Origin: Bos javanicus
Taxonomy: Eukaryota; Chordata; Mammalia; Artiodactyla; Bovidae
Direction of reading: 5' to 3'
Assembly: GCF_032452875.1 (NCBI RefSeq)
Contig: NC_083876.1
Location: 23,906,001 to 23,970,000, forward strand
Length of the DNA stretch: 64,000 bases
Part shown: positions 1-11,832 of the stretch, piece by piece
How positions within the stretch are numbered: position 1 is the stretch's first letter
Layout of the letters: each line of letters opens with the position of its first letter
Notes under the pieces: generated by a model
Told to the model about the DNA's origin: nothing
The model's input: the letters and a program-made list of their open reading frames with translations, nothing else
Databases searched by the model: none
Program-made: the position numbers and the translations under genes

Positions 1-394
1 AAAGAATTCTTTTGACTTGGAAAAGTCGATCTAGAGCTAAGAACAGTTTATAGTATAGAGCAGGATAAACAAATAAAGTGGTTATTAACTGGTGGTTAAC
101 AAAAAAGATTAAGAAATCAATTACAAAAATAGAAGCTAATTATAAAATAAAATATTTCCCATTGTATTCATAATAATACTCATTATATAAAATTTGAAAT
201 CATTAGAGAAATATAATTAAAAACACAATGCTTTCCCAACCCAAAAAAGATAATAGAGAAAGACAGTACTTTTATTTTTGAATAAGGACTAAAGCAGACT
301 ATAATGCACATCACAGGTAACCTGCTAGGAGACTGTAAAGATAGAAAGGAGTTTTACCCTCTTATATAGCAAAGCTGATAGAGTCCATTGCAGG
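1..394. other. AT-rich non-repeat sequence
   Basis: AT-rich DNA with no recognisable gene, repeat family or long reading frame. Confidence 0.5.
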
Positions 395-609
395 CTAAGT
401 CACTTTAGTCATGTCCAACTCTTTGTGACCCTATGGACGGTAGCCCACCAGGCTCCTCTGCCCATGGGATTGTCCAGGCAAGAATACTGGAGTGGGTTGC
501 CATGCTCTTCTGCAGGGAATTTTCCCTACCCAGGGATCGAACCCACATCTCATGTATCTTCTGCATTGGCAGGCAGATTCTTTACTGCTAGCTCCATCTG
601 GGAAGCCCA
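395..609 (-). repeat. Bov-tA SINE (tRNA-Glu-derived)
   Basis: Seen on the reverse strand. The tRNA-derived head lies at the right (complement of GGGCTTCC near 605), followed by the Bov-A body with the conserved CCAGTATTCTTGCCTGG block. Short reading frames here are SINE sequence, not genes. Confidence 0.9.
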
Positions 610-960
610 ATACATACCTATTTTCAAGATAATAATAACTAATCCTCAAGTGGGAGGGCTGGACAGCACCATCAGTCATACAGAATTCATTCTAAATTCA
701 CCTGGTAATTCAGTGACCATCTATGCTAGGTAACTGAACTAGCCAGAGGGAAAACACCGTTTTCTTATTTTTATGACAGAAAGTAGTTTCATACCTTGGA
801 GTGAGGTGCCCATTCAAGTTAAGGCTCCTGTCCTCCCACAGAGACTGGGAGACTGTCTCCTTTAATGTTTTCATTGCCTTTTATGTGTGGTGGGGCCAGG
901 GCCAGAGTAGGGATGGGGCAGAGGAGCTCAAACAAACATATCCTTCTCACAGCTCTGAAG
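610..960. other. Unique spacer between SINEs
   Basis: No recognisable repeat or gene. A short open frame begins near 801 but shows no codon or homology signal I can name. Confidence 0.4.
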
Positions 961-1178
961 GCTGTGCTGTGCTGTGCTTAGTCGCTTAGTCATATCCAAC
1001 TTTTTGTGACCCCCTGGACTGCAGCCCGCCAGACTCCTTTGTCCATGGGGATTCTCCAGGTAGGAATACTGGAGTGGGTTGCCATGCCCTGCTCCAGGGG
1101 ATCTTCCCCACCCAGGGGTCGAGCCCAGGTCTCATGCATTGCAGGTGGATTCTTTACCTCCTGAGCCACCAAGGAAGC

Positions 1179-1180
<2 letters not shown>
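961..1180 (-). repeat. Bov-tA SINE
   Basis: Full-length reverse-strand Bov-tA whose tRNA-like head ends at about 1179. It abuts the (TGC)n tail of the next Bov-A2 with no spacer, forming a compound SINE cluster. A short TGCTG-rich stretch precedes its left end. Confidence 0.9.

Positions 1181-1210
<30 letters not shown>
1181..1210. repeat. (TGC)10 microsatellite
   Basis: Ten uninterrupted TGC units. On the reverse strand this is the (AGC)n tail typical of Bov-A2. A perfect tract of this length is likely to vary in length between individuals. Confidence 0.9.
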
Positions 1211-1211
<1 letters not shown>

Positions 1212-1486
1212 AAGTCACTTCAGTCGTGTCCGACTCTGTGCAACCCCATAGACGGCAGCCCACCAGGTTCCCCCATCCCTGGGATTCTCCAGGCAAGAAC
1301 ACTGGAGTGGGTTGCCATTTCCTTCTCCAATGCATGAAAGTGAAAAGTGAAAGTGAAGTCGCTCAGTCGTATCTAACTCTCAGCGACCCTATGGACTGCA
1401 GCCCTCCAGGCTTCTCCGTCCATGGGGTTTTCCAGGCAAGAGTACTGGAGTGGGGTGCCATTGCCTTCTGCTGCTGCTGCTGCTAA
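1181..1486 (-). repeat. Bov-A2 SINE with an extra truncated head
   Basis: Dimeric Bov-A2: two Bov-A monomers joined by the GTGAAAAGTGAAAGTGAAG linker near 1340-1360. The right end is unusual. Instead of stopping at CCTTCT it runs into a second (CTG)n tract and TAAGTC (about 1470-1490), as if a third Bov-A unit began and stopped after about 20 bp. Confidence 0.9.
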
Positions 1487-1544
1487 GTCTGAAGTCCAAA
1501 ATCAAGGCAGACAAACTGAACAGATTAGATGTCTGTGAGGTTGT

Positions 1545-1750
1545 TTCCTAGGTGGCGCTAGTGGTAAAGAAACCGCCTGCCGGTGTATGAGACTAAGAGA
1601 CAGGGGTTTGATCCCAGGGTCGCGAAGATCCCCTGGAGAAGAGCATGACAACCCACTCCAGTATTCTTGCCTGGAGAATCCCATGGACAGAGGAGCCTGG
1701 AGGGCTACAGTCCATAGGGTCACAAAGAGTCAACAGGACTGGATTGCCTT
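1545..1750 (+). repeat. Bov-tA SINE
   Basis: Forward copy with a diverged tRNA-derived head (GGTTTGATCC B-box-like block near 1606) and a full Bov-A body. The tail after 1730 is degraded. Confidence 0.88.
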
Positions 1751-1971
1751 AGCACACTGTACTCACACTCACAAGGACGCTTCCTGGTTCGTAGACTTCC
1801 AGGTTTATTCTGTCCACTGTGTCCTCATAGGGAAAAGACTTTGATGTTTGCATTTCAAAGAGATAGTTCCCGGATAAGAAATGTTCCTGGTTCATGAAGC
1901 TGACAAAGGCCTATCTAGTTTCCAAAAGGGTTTACATATATTTCGGAAAGAGAGGACGTACTCACAGCTAT

Positions 1972-2128
1972 GGGGCTTCCAAGGTGACTCAGTGGTAAAG
2001 AATCTGCCTGCCATTGCAGGAGATGCGGGTTCCATCCCTGGGTCGGGAAGATCCTCTGGAGAAGGAAATGGCAACCAACTGCAATATTCTTGCCTGGAGA
2101 AATTCCATGGACAGAGGAGCTTAGTGAG
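1972..2128 (+). repeat. Bov-tA SINE, 3' truncated
   Basis: Forward copy with an intact head (GGGCTTCC) and most of the body. It breaks off after GACAGAGGAGCTTAG and lacks the usual last 50-60 bp. Confidence 0.88.
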
Positions 2129-3829
2129 AGGAAGATCTCTTCCTATATTTTCAACAGGAAGAAATAGCCTCTTATTTTAAAATTGCAAAAAAAAAAAAAA
2201 AAAAAATTTGCATTTGCCCTTAAATGTTATGAGAAAAGTTAAGGCGATATTTACCTACACCTAGATATAATCCTATTAGCATTTTGTTATATTTTATACA
2301 TTACTTTGTTTTTTATAGTTTTAATCAAATAATATAAACCTAATTTTGTGTCTAAACTTTTTCTATTAACATTATCCCATATTACAAATATCACTTTTAA
2401 TGGTACTCTTTTAATTGTTGCATTATGGTTCATTTCATACAGCAGTTAAAGCTTTTATTCCTTCATATTTACCATTAGTTCATTTTGAAAGATTGTCAGG
2501 ACTCCTAAGTAAATACAAATAGACTAGAATTAGAATACAAATAGAAATAGAATACAAATAGAATTCTTAAGTAAATACAAATGAGTCTTTTAAAGCTTTT
2601 GTTAGATGTCTCTGAGCTGCTAAAAGTTGCTTTTCTAAGTAACACAATTAAGTCTTATCCAATAATTTTTCTCTCCCTAATTTTTCAAGCAATTGCACAG
2701 TTTCTATGATTTTTAAAAAGTGACTTGAACAATTCCTTTATTCTTAATTCAATTAAATACTCCAAAGCATTTAAATTATAAGGAATCATGAAAAATAATA
2801 TTCCTGTTAGTTTTGTAGTTCTAAGGCGAGCCCATGCTTTTTGCCCTCATTGGAAGCCATCACTTGACAGTGAGCCATCACGAACCAATCAGTAGCAAAA
2901 AGGAATACTGGGTGAATCTCATGTTGCCTTTGACCAAGCTTTGAAGCTCTAACGAACACTTGTAATCATTGTATCCTCATATAGAAAAACAGATTGCTCA
3001 ACTTCAAATTAATAACCAAAACGTGTTTTTAAAAATAATCTATTTGGCTACATTACATACTTCCCTTGCTCTGCTGCAGGCTGTCCTGTTTACCCTAGAG
3101 AGAAACTAATGTAAACCCTGGAGACTCCACTGATTTGAGTCTCTGAAGCAGCCACTGAGGTCCTTTGATCAAGATAAAAAGGAAAAAAAAAAAAAAAAAG
3201 TCCCTAAAACGAAGCATCTTTTCTCTCTCTTTACCCCACCCTCAATGTTTCTTCTTTTGTCAGCTGTTTGAAAGATCTAATTAAAGCACTGTGTTTTGAT
3301 ATACAGTCGGACCCCAATAGGTTGAATTACAAGTCACCCTGAAGTCAGAGACTCAAGGCAGGGTCCTAGCTTTTAAAGCTAAAATGATGAATAACAGGTG
3401 ACATTTGATCAAACTCAGCATTGGTTTTCTGGCAGAGAGATGAAAAGGAGGGATATATAATTTTTTAATTAATATACAGAACTTAGATCCTCTTTGTCAC
3501 AATTCCATTTTAAATTACCCCATGTCCCCTGTAATTAACAACAGCAAAGAATTAAGCACTATCCTTACATATTACTAACCAACTAATAAGATACTTAACA
3601 TGAGATACTCCAGAAGCATTTTGTCACTGTATTAAATTCATTCCATAAATTGAGAAATGCCTTTGTTTATATAGAATGGAAAAAGACTTAGCCAGGCATA
3701 TACAGCATATACTATACAACACTCTCAAGAATTTCAGGGTGTAGATGGAGAAATGGGATATTTATATATAAATGGTAACTACTATAACCATACATGGTAT
3801 TGAACAGAAATTATGATATATCTAATATT
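2129..3829. other. AT-rich unassigned stretch with poly(A) tracts
   Basis: No gene seen. It contains A-runs near 2187-2206 and 3183-3199 and a small degenerate repeat of the phrase AATACAAATAG at about 2512-2583. Some of it may be very old LINE sequence, but I cannot assign it. Confidence 0.4.
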
Positions 3830-4020
3830 TCTACGATTTATTAGAGTCTGCTAAGTTTGGCCTTCACTAAACTCTGAATTTGATATTTTTACCACCATTC
3901 AATGTATGAAGAAATTGGGATTTAGAGAGACAAGAATTTGCCCAAGATTTCACTTCTAGTAAGAGATAAGATCTGACATCAAATTCACTATCTGGAGTAC
4001 TCCAGGCAATTAAATGCCTA
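3830..4020 (-). repeat. MIR SINE fragment
   Basis: The order of motifs matches the reverse complement of the MIR core and tRNA-like part: GAAGAAATTGGGATTTAGAGAG, then TTGCCCAAGATTTCACTTCTAGTAAG. It is strongly diverged, as expected for a pan-mammalian element. Confidence 0.6.
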
Positions 4021-4399
4021 GAAAATCAAAATTGGAGCATAGCTTTATCGAAAGAGCATTTATGACAGATGCTGGATTTAACGATGTAGGCACAGAGGTC
4101 ATGTTAAGTGAATGAGAAGTTTGTTGGCAAAAGCACACCAAACAGGAATCCCTGAGGCCTCTCCACTGGAATCTGAAGAACAGTGACTGAGCCAGCTTGT
4201 CTGAGGGGAGATTTCAGGAGAGACCGAAATGCTAAGGCTAAAATGTTTACACTTTATTAAGGAAACCAATGGGTACTAGAGAAAATTTTGAAACAAGACT
4301 GTGACATTTTATCTTTGAAGAAAATGACAGTTTTGGCTTCCGTAACGTAGAAACTCAAGCCTGCCATATTAAGCCAGAACACATTGTTCAGACCACTGA
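4021..4399. other. Unassigned spacer
   Basis: No recognisable repeat or gene. Confidence 0.4.
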
Positions 4400-4610
4400 A
4401 CTTGGCGCTCATGGTAAAGAACACGCCTGCCAATGCAGGATTCATAAGAGATGCAGGTTTGATCCCTGGATCAGGAAGATCCCCTGGATTACCGCACAGC
4501 AACCCACTCCAGTATTCTTGCCTGGAAAATTCCATGGACAGAGGAGCTTGGTGGGCTACGACTTATAGGTTAGCAAAGAGTTGGACAGGACTGAAGTGAC
4601 TGAGCAGGCA
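4400..4610 (+). repeat. Bov-tA SINE
   Basis: Forward copy. The head has lost the usual GGGCTTCC start but keeps GGTAAAGAA, GGTTTGATCC and the full body to about GACTGAGCAGG. Confidence 0.88.
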
Positions 4611-5579
4611 CTCAAACGTGGCAAAAATGTTACAGGCATCAACAATGTTAAAATCCCTTCACAGATGTCCCTGCTGTGATAGCAACACACGTCAACTGTT
4701 TCTCTGTTGCAGTGCTCCAAAATTCTGAGGACCATTTTTTGAATTACAAACTTAGGCCATTTTATCTCCAATAATTAGACTTTATTCTCAGGGACTTTGA
4801 ACATATTCTGAGGCACAGTGTTGTTTCTCTAAAGTCTTGAGACACCAGGAAACTGGGAGGAGGCATGCCAGAGAAAGTGAAGGGCACAATCATAACGTGG
4901 GTTTGGGTAAGACTTGAAGAGAGCCAAGAGATTCTGATCTAGGATTAGGGGACATTTCTTTGTGCTTCTTTTCCAGCTCGGAGCTGACTAGCTTCCATCT
5001 TGCAATGGAATGAAGCTGTACACCACTAGTACTGGCTCCACCACAACTTTGCCCCTCTTCTAAAACTCCTTGTCAGTGAAGCATAGGGAAAACCTATGAG
5101 TCTGAAAAATTCACTAAAATTGTTCTTATGAATACTATACCAATTAATTTTATAACACTATATGGAAGCAAGACACATCAAGTTGAATAAGATTAATTAG
5201 CATTCTGAAAATGTTCTCAATGCATAAGTAAACTAGAGATAAAATTTGAAGTAGTATAATAGAAAATTATTCTTTCACTTACTCTTTTTCTCCTACTCTT
5301 TGATTCTACATATCTTGATATTTTAAAAACATGCAAGATTTATTTGTTCATATGTAGCTCTTGAATAGCTTGGTATAATTGATACCCACAGATTATGATT
5401 ATAATTTATGGCATTATTTGACTTTCAGAATTAAAAGACAGTCATCACTGCACCATAAATATGAGTCAACCTGTACTTTATTGAGCCTTTGCATACACCA
5501 CCATTTTAGATATCATAGTCACACGGATCTTTGATCTCAAGTATTAAAACATGGTTATAGAGAAAAATATACATGCTTT
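4611..5579. other. Unassigned AT-rich spacer
   Basis: No repeat family or gene recognised. Short open frames lack any identifiable protein signal. Confidence 0.4.
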
Positions 5580-5586
5580 GAAGCAT

Positions 5587-6093
5587 TTCCAAAATTAGCA
5601 GTCAATATATTGAAAAGCAGAGACATTACTTTGCCAACAAAGGTCTGTCTAGTCAAGGCTATGGTTTTTCCTGTGAGAGTTGGACTGTGAAGAAAGCTGA
5701 GTGCCGAAGAATTGATGCTTCTGAACTGTGGTGTTGGAGAAGACTCTTGAGAGTCCCTTGGACTGCAAGGAGATCCAACCAGTCCATTCTGAAGGAGATC
5801 AGCCCTGGGATTTCTTTGGAAGGAATGATGCTAAAGCTGAAACTCCAGTACTTTGGCCACCTCATGTGAAGAGTTGACTCATTGGAAAAGACTCTGATGC
5901 TGGAAGGGATTGGGGGCAGGAGGAGAAGGGGACGACAGAGGATGAGATGGCTGGATGGCATCGCTGACTCAATGGATGTGAGTCTGAGTGAACTCCGGGA
6001 GTTGGTGATGGACAGGGAGGCCTGGCGTGCTGCGATTCATGGGGTTGCAAAGAGTCGGACTCGACTGAGCGACTGAACTGAACTGAACTGAAG
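5587..6093 (+). mobile_element. BovB LINE, 3'-end fragment
   Basis: 5'-truncated RTE-clade BovB containing only the end of the ORF and the 3' terminal region. The frame encodes the C-terminal segment with ELWCWRRLLRVPW. The element ends in CTGAA repeats, the usual BovB tail. GAAGCAT occurs at 5580-5586 and again at 6090-6096 and may be the target duplication, overlapping the tail. Only non-functional coding sequence remains. Confidence 0.93.
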
Positions 6094-6096
6094 CAT

Positions 6097-6514
6097 AAAA
6101 CAATACTGTAACAGCACAAATTAAATGCACACATGTAACATAGAATCAGGGTGGAAATGACAGAATAGGCAGATAGAGTAATAATTTTCCTGACCATAAA
6201 TGGTGCCCGTGTCCCATCCAGCAGATGGAAATTTTTTTTTTTCAAGATTTTCATGATTTGCTAAACCCCATTCTATGACCTACAAAAAACAGGCCATCCT
6301 TGTTCAGTCCACTTAAAACCCTAATGACATGGCTAGTCCTCCTGAATAAAAAAACAAAAAGGAAGCTTCTAACACTGTAATCCAAAATACTCATGGGGAT
6401 GAAGAAATTCCTCTAGATTCATAGAAATCCATAAGAAGGTTAACAGTTACTTTAACTAGACAAAAGACCCAAAGCAATGCTAACACACAATCTTCCGAGA
6501 ATAAAAGATCCCAC
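6097..6514. other. Unassigned spacer
   Basis: No repeat family or gene recognised. A short A/T run lies near 6231-6242. Confidence 0.4.
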
Positions 6515-6805
6515 TTATTTCATTCAGCAAATATTAATTGATCATCTTCACATATTAAGCATTGTTGTAGGGCTGGGTGAATACAAGTTGACCAAATCTC
6601 TTCCTTTGGTGCTTACGGCCTATTGAAAGAAGAAAGACCAAGAAAAAACTTACAAAGGTAAGATTTTGAATGCCAGGTGGGGAGTAGGGTGTTGGAAAAT
6701 GAACTAGAAAAAAGAGAGAATATGCTGGAATGGGCATTCAATTTAAATAGAGTGATTAGTGAGGGCTCATTGAGAAGAGGATGTTTGAGCCAGGATGATA
6801 AGAAG

Positions 6806-7015
6806 GTGGGCTTCCGAGGTGGTGTTAGTGGTAAAGAATCTGTCTGCCCACCCAGAAGAAACAAAAGACTCAGTTCAATCTCTGGGTAGGGAAGATCCCC
6901 TAGATGAGGGCATGGCAACCCACTCCAGTATTCTTCTTGGACAATCCCGTGGACAGAGAAACCTGATGAGCTACGGTCCATAGGGTCACAAAGAGTTGGA
7001 CACAACTGAAGTGAG
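6806..7015 (+). repeat. Bov-tA SINE
   Basis: Forward copy with a GGGCTTCC start. The head carries an altered stretch around 6845-6875 in place of the usual CAATGCAGGAGA. It sits head to head with the next SINE. Confidence 0.85.
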
Positions 7016-7022
7016 TTTGTTC

Positions 7023-7218
7023 TTGTTGTTCACTCCCTCAGTTGTGTCTGACTCGTGCAATCCCATGGACTATAGCACACTTAGCTCCTCTGCTCGTGGG
7101 ATTTCTCAAGCAAGAATACTGGAATGGGTTACCATTTCCTCCTCCAGGGGAATCTTCCTGATCAAACTTGGAACTCCTGCATTGCACACACAGTCTTTAC
7201 CCACTGAGCCAAGAAGGT
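7023..7218 (-). repeat. Bov-tA SINE
   Basis: Reverse copy starting a few bases after the preceding forward copy, so the two Bov-A bodies form a short inverted repeat. The head (about 7150-7215) is much decayed. Confidence 0.8.
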
Positions 7219-7535
7219 GAGGGACTGAACTCTGTAGGTATCTGGGGGAAATATGCTCAGGTAGAAGGATTAACAAGACCAAATGTCCTGTGGCAGTGGG
7301 ATATCTGGTGAGTGAAAGGCCCAACCAGGAGGCCAGTGTGGCTGGAGAACAGGGAATAAGAGAGAGATAAATAGAAGAGACTGGAAGGGTCATGAAGAAC
7401 TAGATTGTGTAAGGCTGGCAGAGATGTTTCAAGGGCTTAGAGTTCCACTCCAAGGAGAACAAAAGTCCTGGAAGGGCTTTAAGCAAAGGAATGATAAGAT
7501 CTTAAACATGTTTTAAAGGCATGGCTCTGATGCCT

Positions 7536-8820
7536 TGTTGAGAATTTAAAAGAAAAATCCAAATAGTTCTCCTTTACCTTAAAAACAGAGTCCATAAAGT
7601 AGTATCTATCAATTGAAAAAAGAAATGCCTTGTCCTTTGTACAAAAATGTGTCTCCTTTTTTCTGGCATTTGGCAGAAAAATGGTCAGTTTGGAACTAAT
7701 GTATCCACCCTCTCTAATCTGGGTTCTCCTGTCCAGTTGTACTCTCAGAGCAGCCAGCTGGCTGGGATTAGAGGCTTCCTGCTCACCCCGGGGGAATGAA
7801 GGAAGTCCGTGGGCTTTGGGAGTTATCATTGGCAAGTGTAAGTTGAGCGACTTCTCTCCCTGCTCCTGCTTCTACTAAGATGAAGACCAGCTTCAACTCA
7901 AGAGGAAATAAACAGTATTTTTATGGATAAAAATAAAGTTTCTTTACTTCAATTACTTTCTCCCTAAAAAAAAAATATACAGCATGCAAACTATCAGAAT
8001 AATACACAAGATCCCAAAGCTGACATCGGAGGCTTCATCACCAAAGCCCTGCTCTTTCCCACACGTTCTATTTTTTTCTGAACGCAATGAGCTTTAGCTA
8101 ACCCAAAGAGCTATTTTCTGTTTCTTTGCTCATGCTGAAACACTTCCCTGACGCCCATTTCTCCAAGTCCAAAATGCAGCTACGAAGTGGAAGGAGTGAA
8201 AACTTAAAATGAAGAGCCCTGGGTGAAACTGTTAAACTTTGACCCCAGGAACTTAAACTTTTTCAGCCTATTTCCTTATTTGCCTCTCAGAGGATGTTAT
8301 GTACCAATTAGATAACAGAAGTGAATCTTTATAAAATAAAAACATCACATTTATTTAGTCAATAAATACTGATATCTATTTCACTGAAGGAGACAGATTG
8401 AGGGGAATAGAGGGAAGGTGGGAAGATATTTAGGAATAAGAAAGCTCAGTGGTAAGTACTACTTAAGGAGGCTCTCCTCCACTGCACCTGGTCATACAGT
8501 GAAGGGAAAGCAGTCAATCCCGCCTCTAATATTCACCGGGTTTGGGACAAGAGCACAAAATGAGACATACCTCACAACAACAAAATTGCAAAATACCAGT
8601 AAAACTATGGTTTTCACACAACTTCAAAGTCTGAAAAACAGCAGAGTTAGCTGCTACACAGATTCACAGATTACTGTTACACAGATTCACTGTTCTATTT
8701 ATAGACTGGTGTTGTAACAAGTAATAAAATAAAGACAAACCTAGTTCATAAATAATCATGCATTCTATTAAATTTATTTTTATTGTCTTCATTTTGACAA
8801 AGCCACTAAATGAAGTTGCT
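7536..8820. other. Unassigned unique sequence
   Basis: No repeat family or gene identified. A 13-base direct repeat (TACACAGATTCAC) occurs twice near 8653-8690. Open frames of about 100 codons near 7480-7835 (reverse) and 8418-8717 (forward) show no protein family I recognise. Confidence 0.4.
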
Positions 8821-8833
8821 ATAAGTATAAAAT

Positions 8834-9045
8834 GGGCTTCCCTGGTGCCTCAGTTGGTTAAGAATCTGCCTGCAATGAGGGAGACCTGGGTTCCATCCCT
8901 GGGTTGGGAAGATCCCCTGAAGGAGGACATAGCAACCCACTCCAGTATTCTTGCCTGGAGAATCCCCATGGACAGAGGAGCCTGGCAGGATGCAGTCCAT
9001 GGGGTCACAAAGAGTTGGACACGACTGAGTGACTAAGCACAGAAC
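8834..9045 (+). repeat. Bov-tA SINE with TSD
   Basis: Complete forward Bov-tA. It is flanked by ATAAGTATAAAAT (8821-8833) and ATAAGTACAAAAT (9046-9058), a 13-bp target duplication with one mismatch that fixes both boundaries. Confidence 0.95.
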
Positions 9046-9212
9046 ATAAGTACAAAATACACACAGAATTGGAAGACTTGCTACCCCTCAAAAGAAGGTA
9101 AAATAGCTCATGAATTTTTGTGTTGATTAAATATTGACATGATAATGTTTTATAAAGATTGGATTAAGCAAAACATCATTGAACTTTAAGAAACCATATA
9201 TAGCACATATTG

Positions 9213-9378
9213 GAGAAGGAAATGGCAATCCACTCTAGTGTTCTTGCCTGGAGAATCCCAGGGACCGAGGAGCCTGGTTGGCTGCTGTCTATGGGGTCGC
9301 ACAGAGTCAGACATGACTGAAGCGACTTAGCAGTAGCAGCAATGGCAATCAGAGAAGAAAATTAGCAGCAGCAGCAGC
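9213..9378 (+). repeat. Bov-A SINE monomer with TSD
   Basis: Single Bov-A unit (no tRNA head) beginning GGAGAAGGAAATGGCAA. The 11-bp duplication AGCACATATTG (9202-9212 and 9379-9389) is exact. The AGC-rich tail is interrupted by about 27 bp of other sequence (AATGGCAATCAGAGAAGAAA) before a second (AGC)n run. Confidence 0.9.
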
Positions 9379-9389
9379 AGCACATATTG

Positions 9390-9823
9390 ACTTTTATATA
9401 TTTTAGATAAAGCTAAGCACTGAGCAGTCTCATGCTAATTTGGGATAAACCTTTCATTTTATTTCTGAGGCAGGGAAGATGATGGAACATTTTGGTGATC
9501 TCTGTTCTTTCAACTCTTTCCTTGAACAGACATAAGAAGAATACATCAGGAGTAAGGGCTGCAGCTCCAGAAGCTGACTTAGTCTAAGCCCAACTTTGGC
9601 CATGCTGCGCCCCAGGTCTCCTTACCTAGAGAGTAACTATGAGCCTGAGTATTATGAGGAGGGAAGGTGAGGGAGGACTCTGAAAAACACTGGCCCTGTG
9701 AACAGGAAGCGTCTGCACACCTGGAGGGCTGCATGATCTCACAGTTCCCAGAAAAACCCCCTTCCTCACAGAAACTTGAAATCCTGGAAAGAATTTCTTT
9801 CTAAAGTCACAGGAGGAAAGGGA
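9390..9823. other. Unassigned spacer
   Basis: No repeat or gene recognised. Confidence 0.4.
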
Positions 9824-9836
9824 CAGCATCCAAACT

Positions 9837-10053
9837 GTGTGTGTGTGTGTGTGTTAGTCGTTCAGTCATGACTGACTCTTTGTGAGCCCTGGACTGCAGC
9901 CTGACAGGCTCCTCTGTCCATGGAATTCTCCAGGCAAGAATACTGGAGTGGGTTGCCATTCCCTTCTCCAGGGGATCTTCCCAACCCAGGGGTCAAACCT
10001 GAATCTTCCACATTGCGGGCAGATTCTTTGTTGTCTGAGCCACCAGGGAAGCC
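9837..10053 (-). repeat. Bov-tA SINE with (GT)9 tail and TSD
   Basis: Full-length reverse copy. The left end (element 3' tail) is a (GT)9 run at 9837-9854. Flanks CAGCATCCAAACT (9824-9836) and CAGCATCTAAACT (10054-10066) form a 13-bp duplication with one mismatch. Confidence 0.95.
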
Positions 10054-10066
10054 CAGCATCTAAACT

Positions 10067-11832
10067 ACCTCCCATAAAACTGTATTTCATGTTTTATGTC
10101 AGTCAAATTGTATCTGTGAAATCAAGGACTTCAGAGCTCCCAGAAATAACCTTGAAATTAAAAAGTACTTGTAAATGACTTACAATCTGACAGACGCATT
10201 CTGTACCTTTAAGCATGGCATTGGTATGAATTATTACCCAGCTAATTTAAATAAAAGCAGATTCAGGTAACTCTAGCTTGACATTTGTAAATATTTCCCT
10301 TTTAATCTGGACTCTTTAGGTGTGGCAGTAACCCAGGGATTTAGAACATTCAAGATGTGTGTGCATAGGATAGGGTTTGGAGTTTGCTCACAGGGGGCAG
10401 GGAATTGAATTTCTTCCCACCAGAAATGGAGGGTTGGAGAAAAGATGTGAGGTTGGCACATCCCACTGGACAGTCCAGGAAGAATGGAGAAAAAGATTCA
10501 GTGTGCACTTCTTAACATGACTTGGACAGAACAACAGGCCAGGAAGCCAAGCAGGCAAAGATGTACCAGATAGACGAAGACAGAGAGGAAAAAGAGCCTG
10601 TTGATGTTGGGTAGCTAACCAGCTGCTGTCAGAGAATGTTGTTCATCCCAGTAGGATACAAAAAAATAATGCAACTGGTCTTCTAGCAGCTGCGGTACAG
10701 GTCTCCTCTTCCTGAGCTGTTTACTTCCATGTATAGTTGGCTTTAGACAGGTAGAAAGGTAAGTGAGAGAAAAAGGATCAGCTCAGGAAGGACTGAAGCA
10801 TCGCATTTAAACTGAGGTTAAATGTAATTAACCTTATTACTTACATTATTAATTACATAAGTATATTAATTAAATGTAATTAATAATTATATCAGGGCTC
10901 AGATGGATATTAACTTAGAGAAAGGCAGGGCGAACTTGCTCCCTGAAATTCTTTTATGTTTTTTGATGTACCTTTTACTGCCTGTAACCATCAGAGGCAG
11001 CCTGTTTGTGAGTCTTCTTTCTGGAAGGCAGATATGCAGATGTACATTGATGTTTACTTTTTTTCATTCTTCAGTCAACAAATATTCACTGGCTTTTTTC
11101 TTCCGGTTACAGCACAGTGAAAAATGAAAACAGGAAACTTTCCAATCTTTTGACTCATATCTTTTTATGATATAATTTAAAAATAATTTTTCTAATTAAA
11201 CATTTCTCAAAGAGGTGATGTTTGAATGAGCACTTTATAGACTTTGAACATGGAGAATAGTTACTTTATTTTTTCTTCTAGTCCAACAATTTCCTCCAGT
11301 CCAAAACTGCTTTTCCAGCAATTTTGAAAACTGCAAAAAACTTTTACTTACAAGATCATATCTGGGCAAAAGATACTTGATAATGATTAAACTGGCTACA
11401 AAAGAAGATTGAGATTAAAAAAGATAGGCCATTCTGCATATTTTAAAAGCAGGGCAGGGAACAAGGGCACCTGCCATTCATTTTCAGTAAAGTATTTTGA
11501 ATCTAAATTTGCCACATGCCTGAGACATAATTTTATCATTATAAAAGGTTATTTTTAATTAAAAAAATATATATACCTTTTTATAGATTCATTGGTTTTC
11601 ATTACATACACAATAAAATCAGGCATTCAAAAATGTAAATAATTATAGTATAATATATATAAAATATAATATATATTTAAATATAAATATAAAATATAAT
11701 ATACTTACCAGTATAAGTGCTACTGGTATGTGTGTTCATGTGGTGAGATGCGTTCTTCCCTCATTCTTCTGCTTTCTAACTTTTAGACTTTCTTCTATGA
11801 TTTAAGTAACATATTAGGAGCCCCAAGGAAGG
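10067..11832. other. Unassigned DNA with AT-rich low-complexity islands
   Basis: No gene found. Low-complexity AT islands lie at about 10808-10892 and 11635-11705, the second made mostly of TATAATATAT-like steps. A TCAGTCAACAAATATTCACTGG phrase near 11072 hints at an L2/MIR remnant. Confidence 0.4.

Larger units (their letters stand above)
6515..7535 (+). repeat. L2-type LINE 3' region, interrupted by two SINEs
   Basis: Opens with a CATTCAGCAAATATTAATTG block typical of L2 3' ends. After the SINE pair it resumes near 7290 with a block like GGCCAGTGTGGCTGGAG...GGGCTTTAAGCAAAGGAATGATAAGATC. The order of phrases matches the mammalian L2 3' end. Family from memory; diverged. Confidence 0.5.

Noticed and set aside
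425..733. Open frame of about 100 codons on the forward strand
   Set aside because: It is translation across a reverse-strand Bov-tA. Peptides containing phrases such as SRQEYWSGLP recur in nearly every SINE of the window.
1181..1210. Regularly spaced repeats as a possible CRISPR array
   Set aside because: The direct repeats in the window are microsatellites and dispersed SINEs. There are no equal-length spacers, and the DNA is vertebrate.
1605..1625. tRNA-like B-box sequences in the SINEs
   Set aside because: These are tRNA-Glu-derived SINE heads, not functional tRNA genes. They lack a complete cloverleaf.
11640..11705. AT-rich tract as a possible replication origin or matrix attachment site
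   Set aside because: Base composition alone is not evidence, and the tract is ordinary low-complexity AT sequence.
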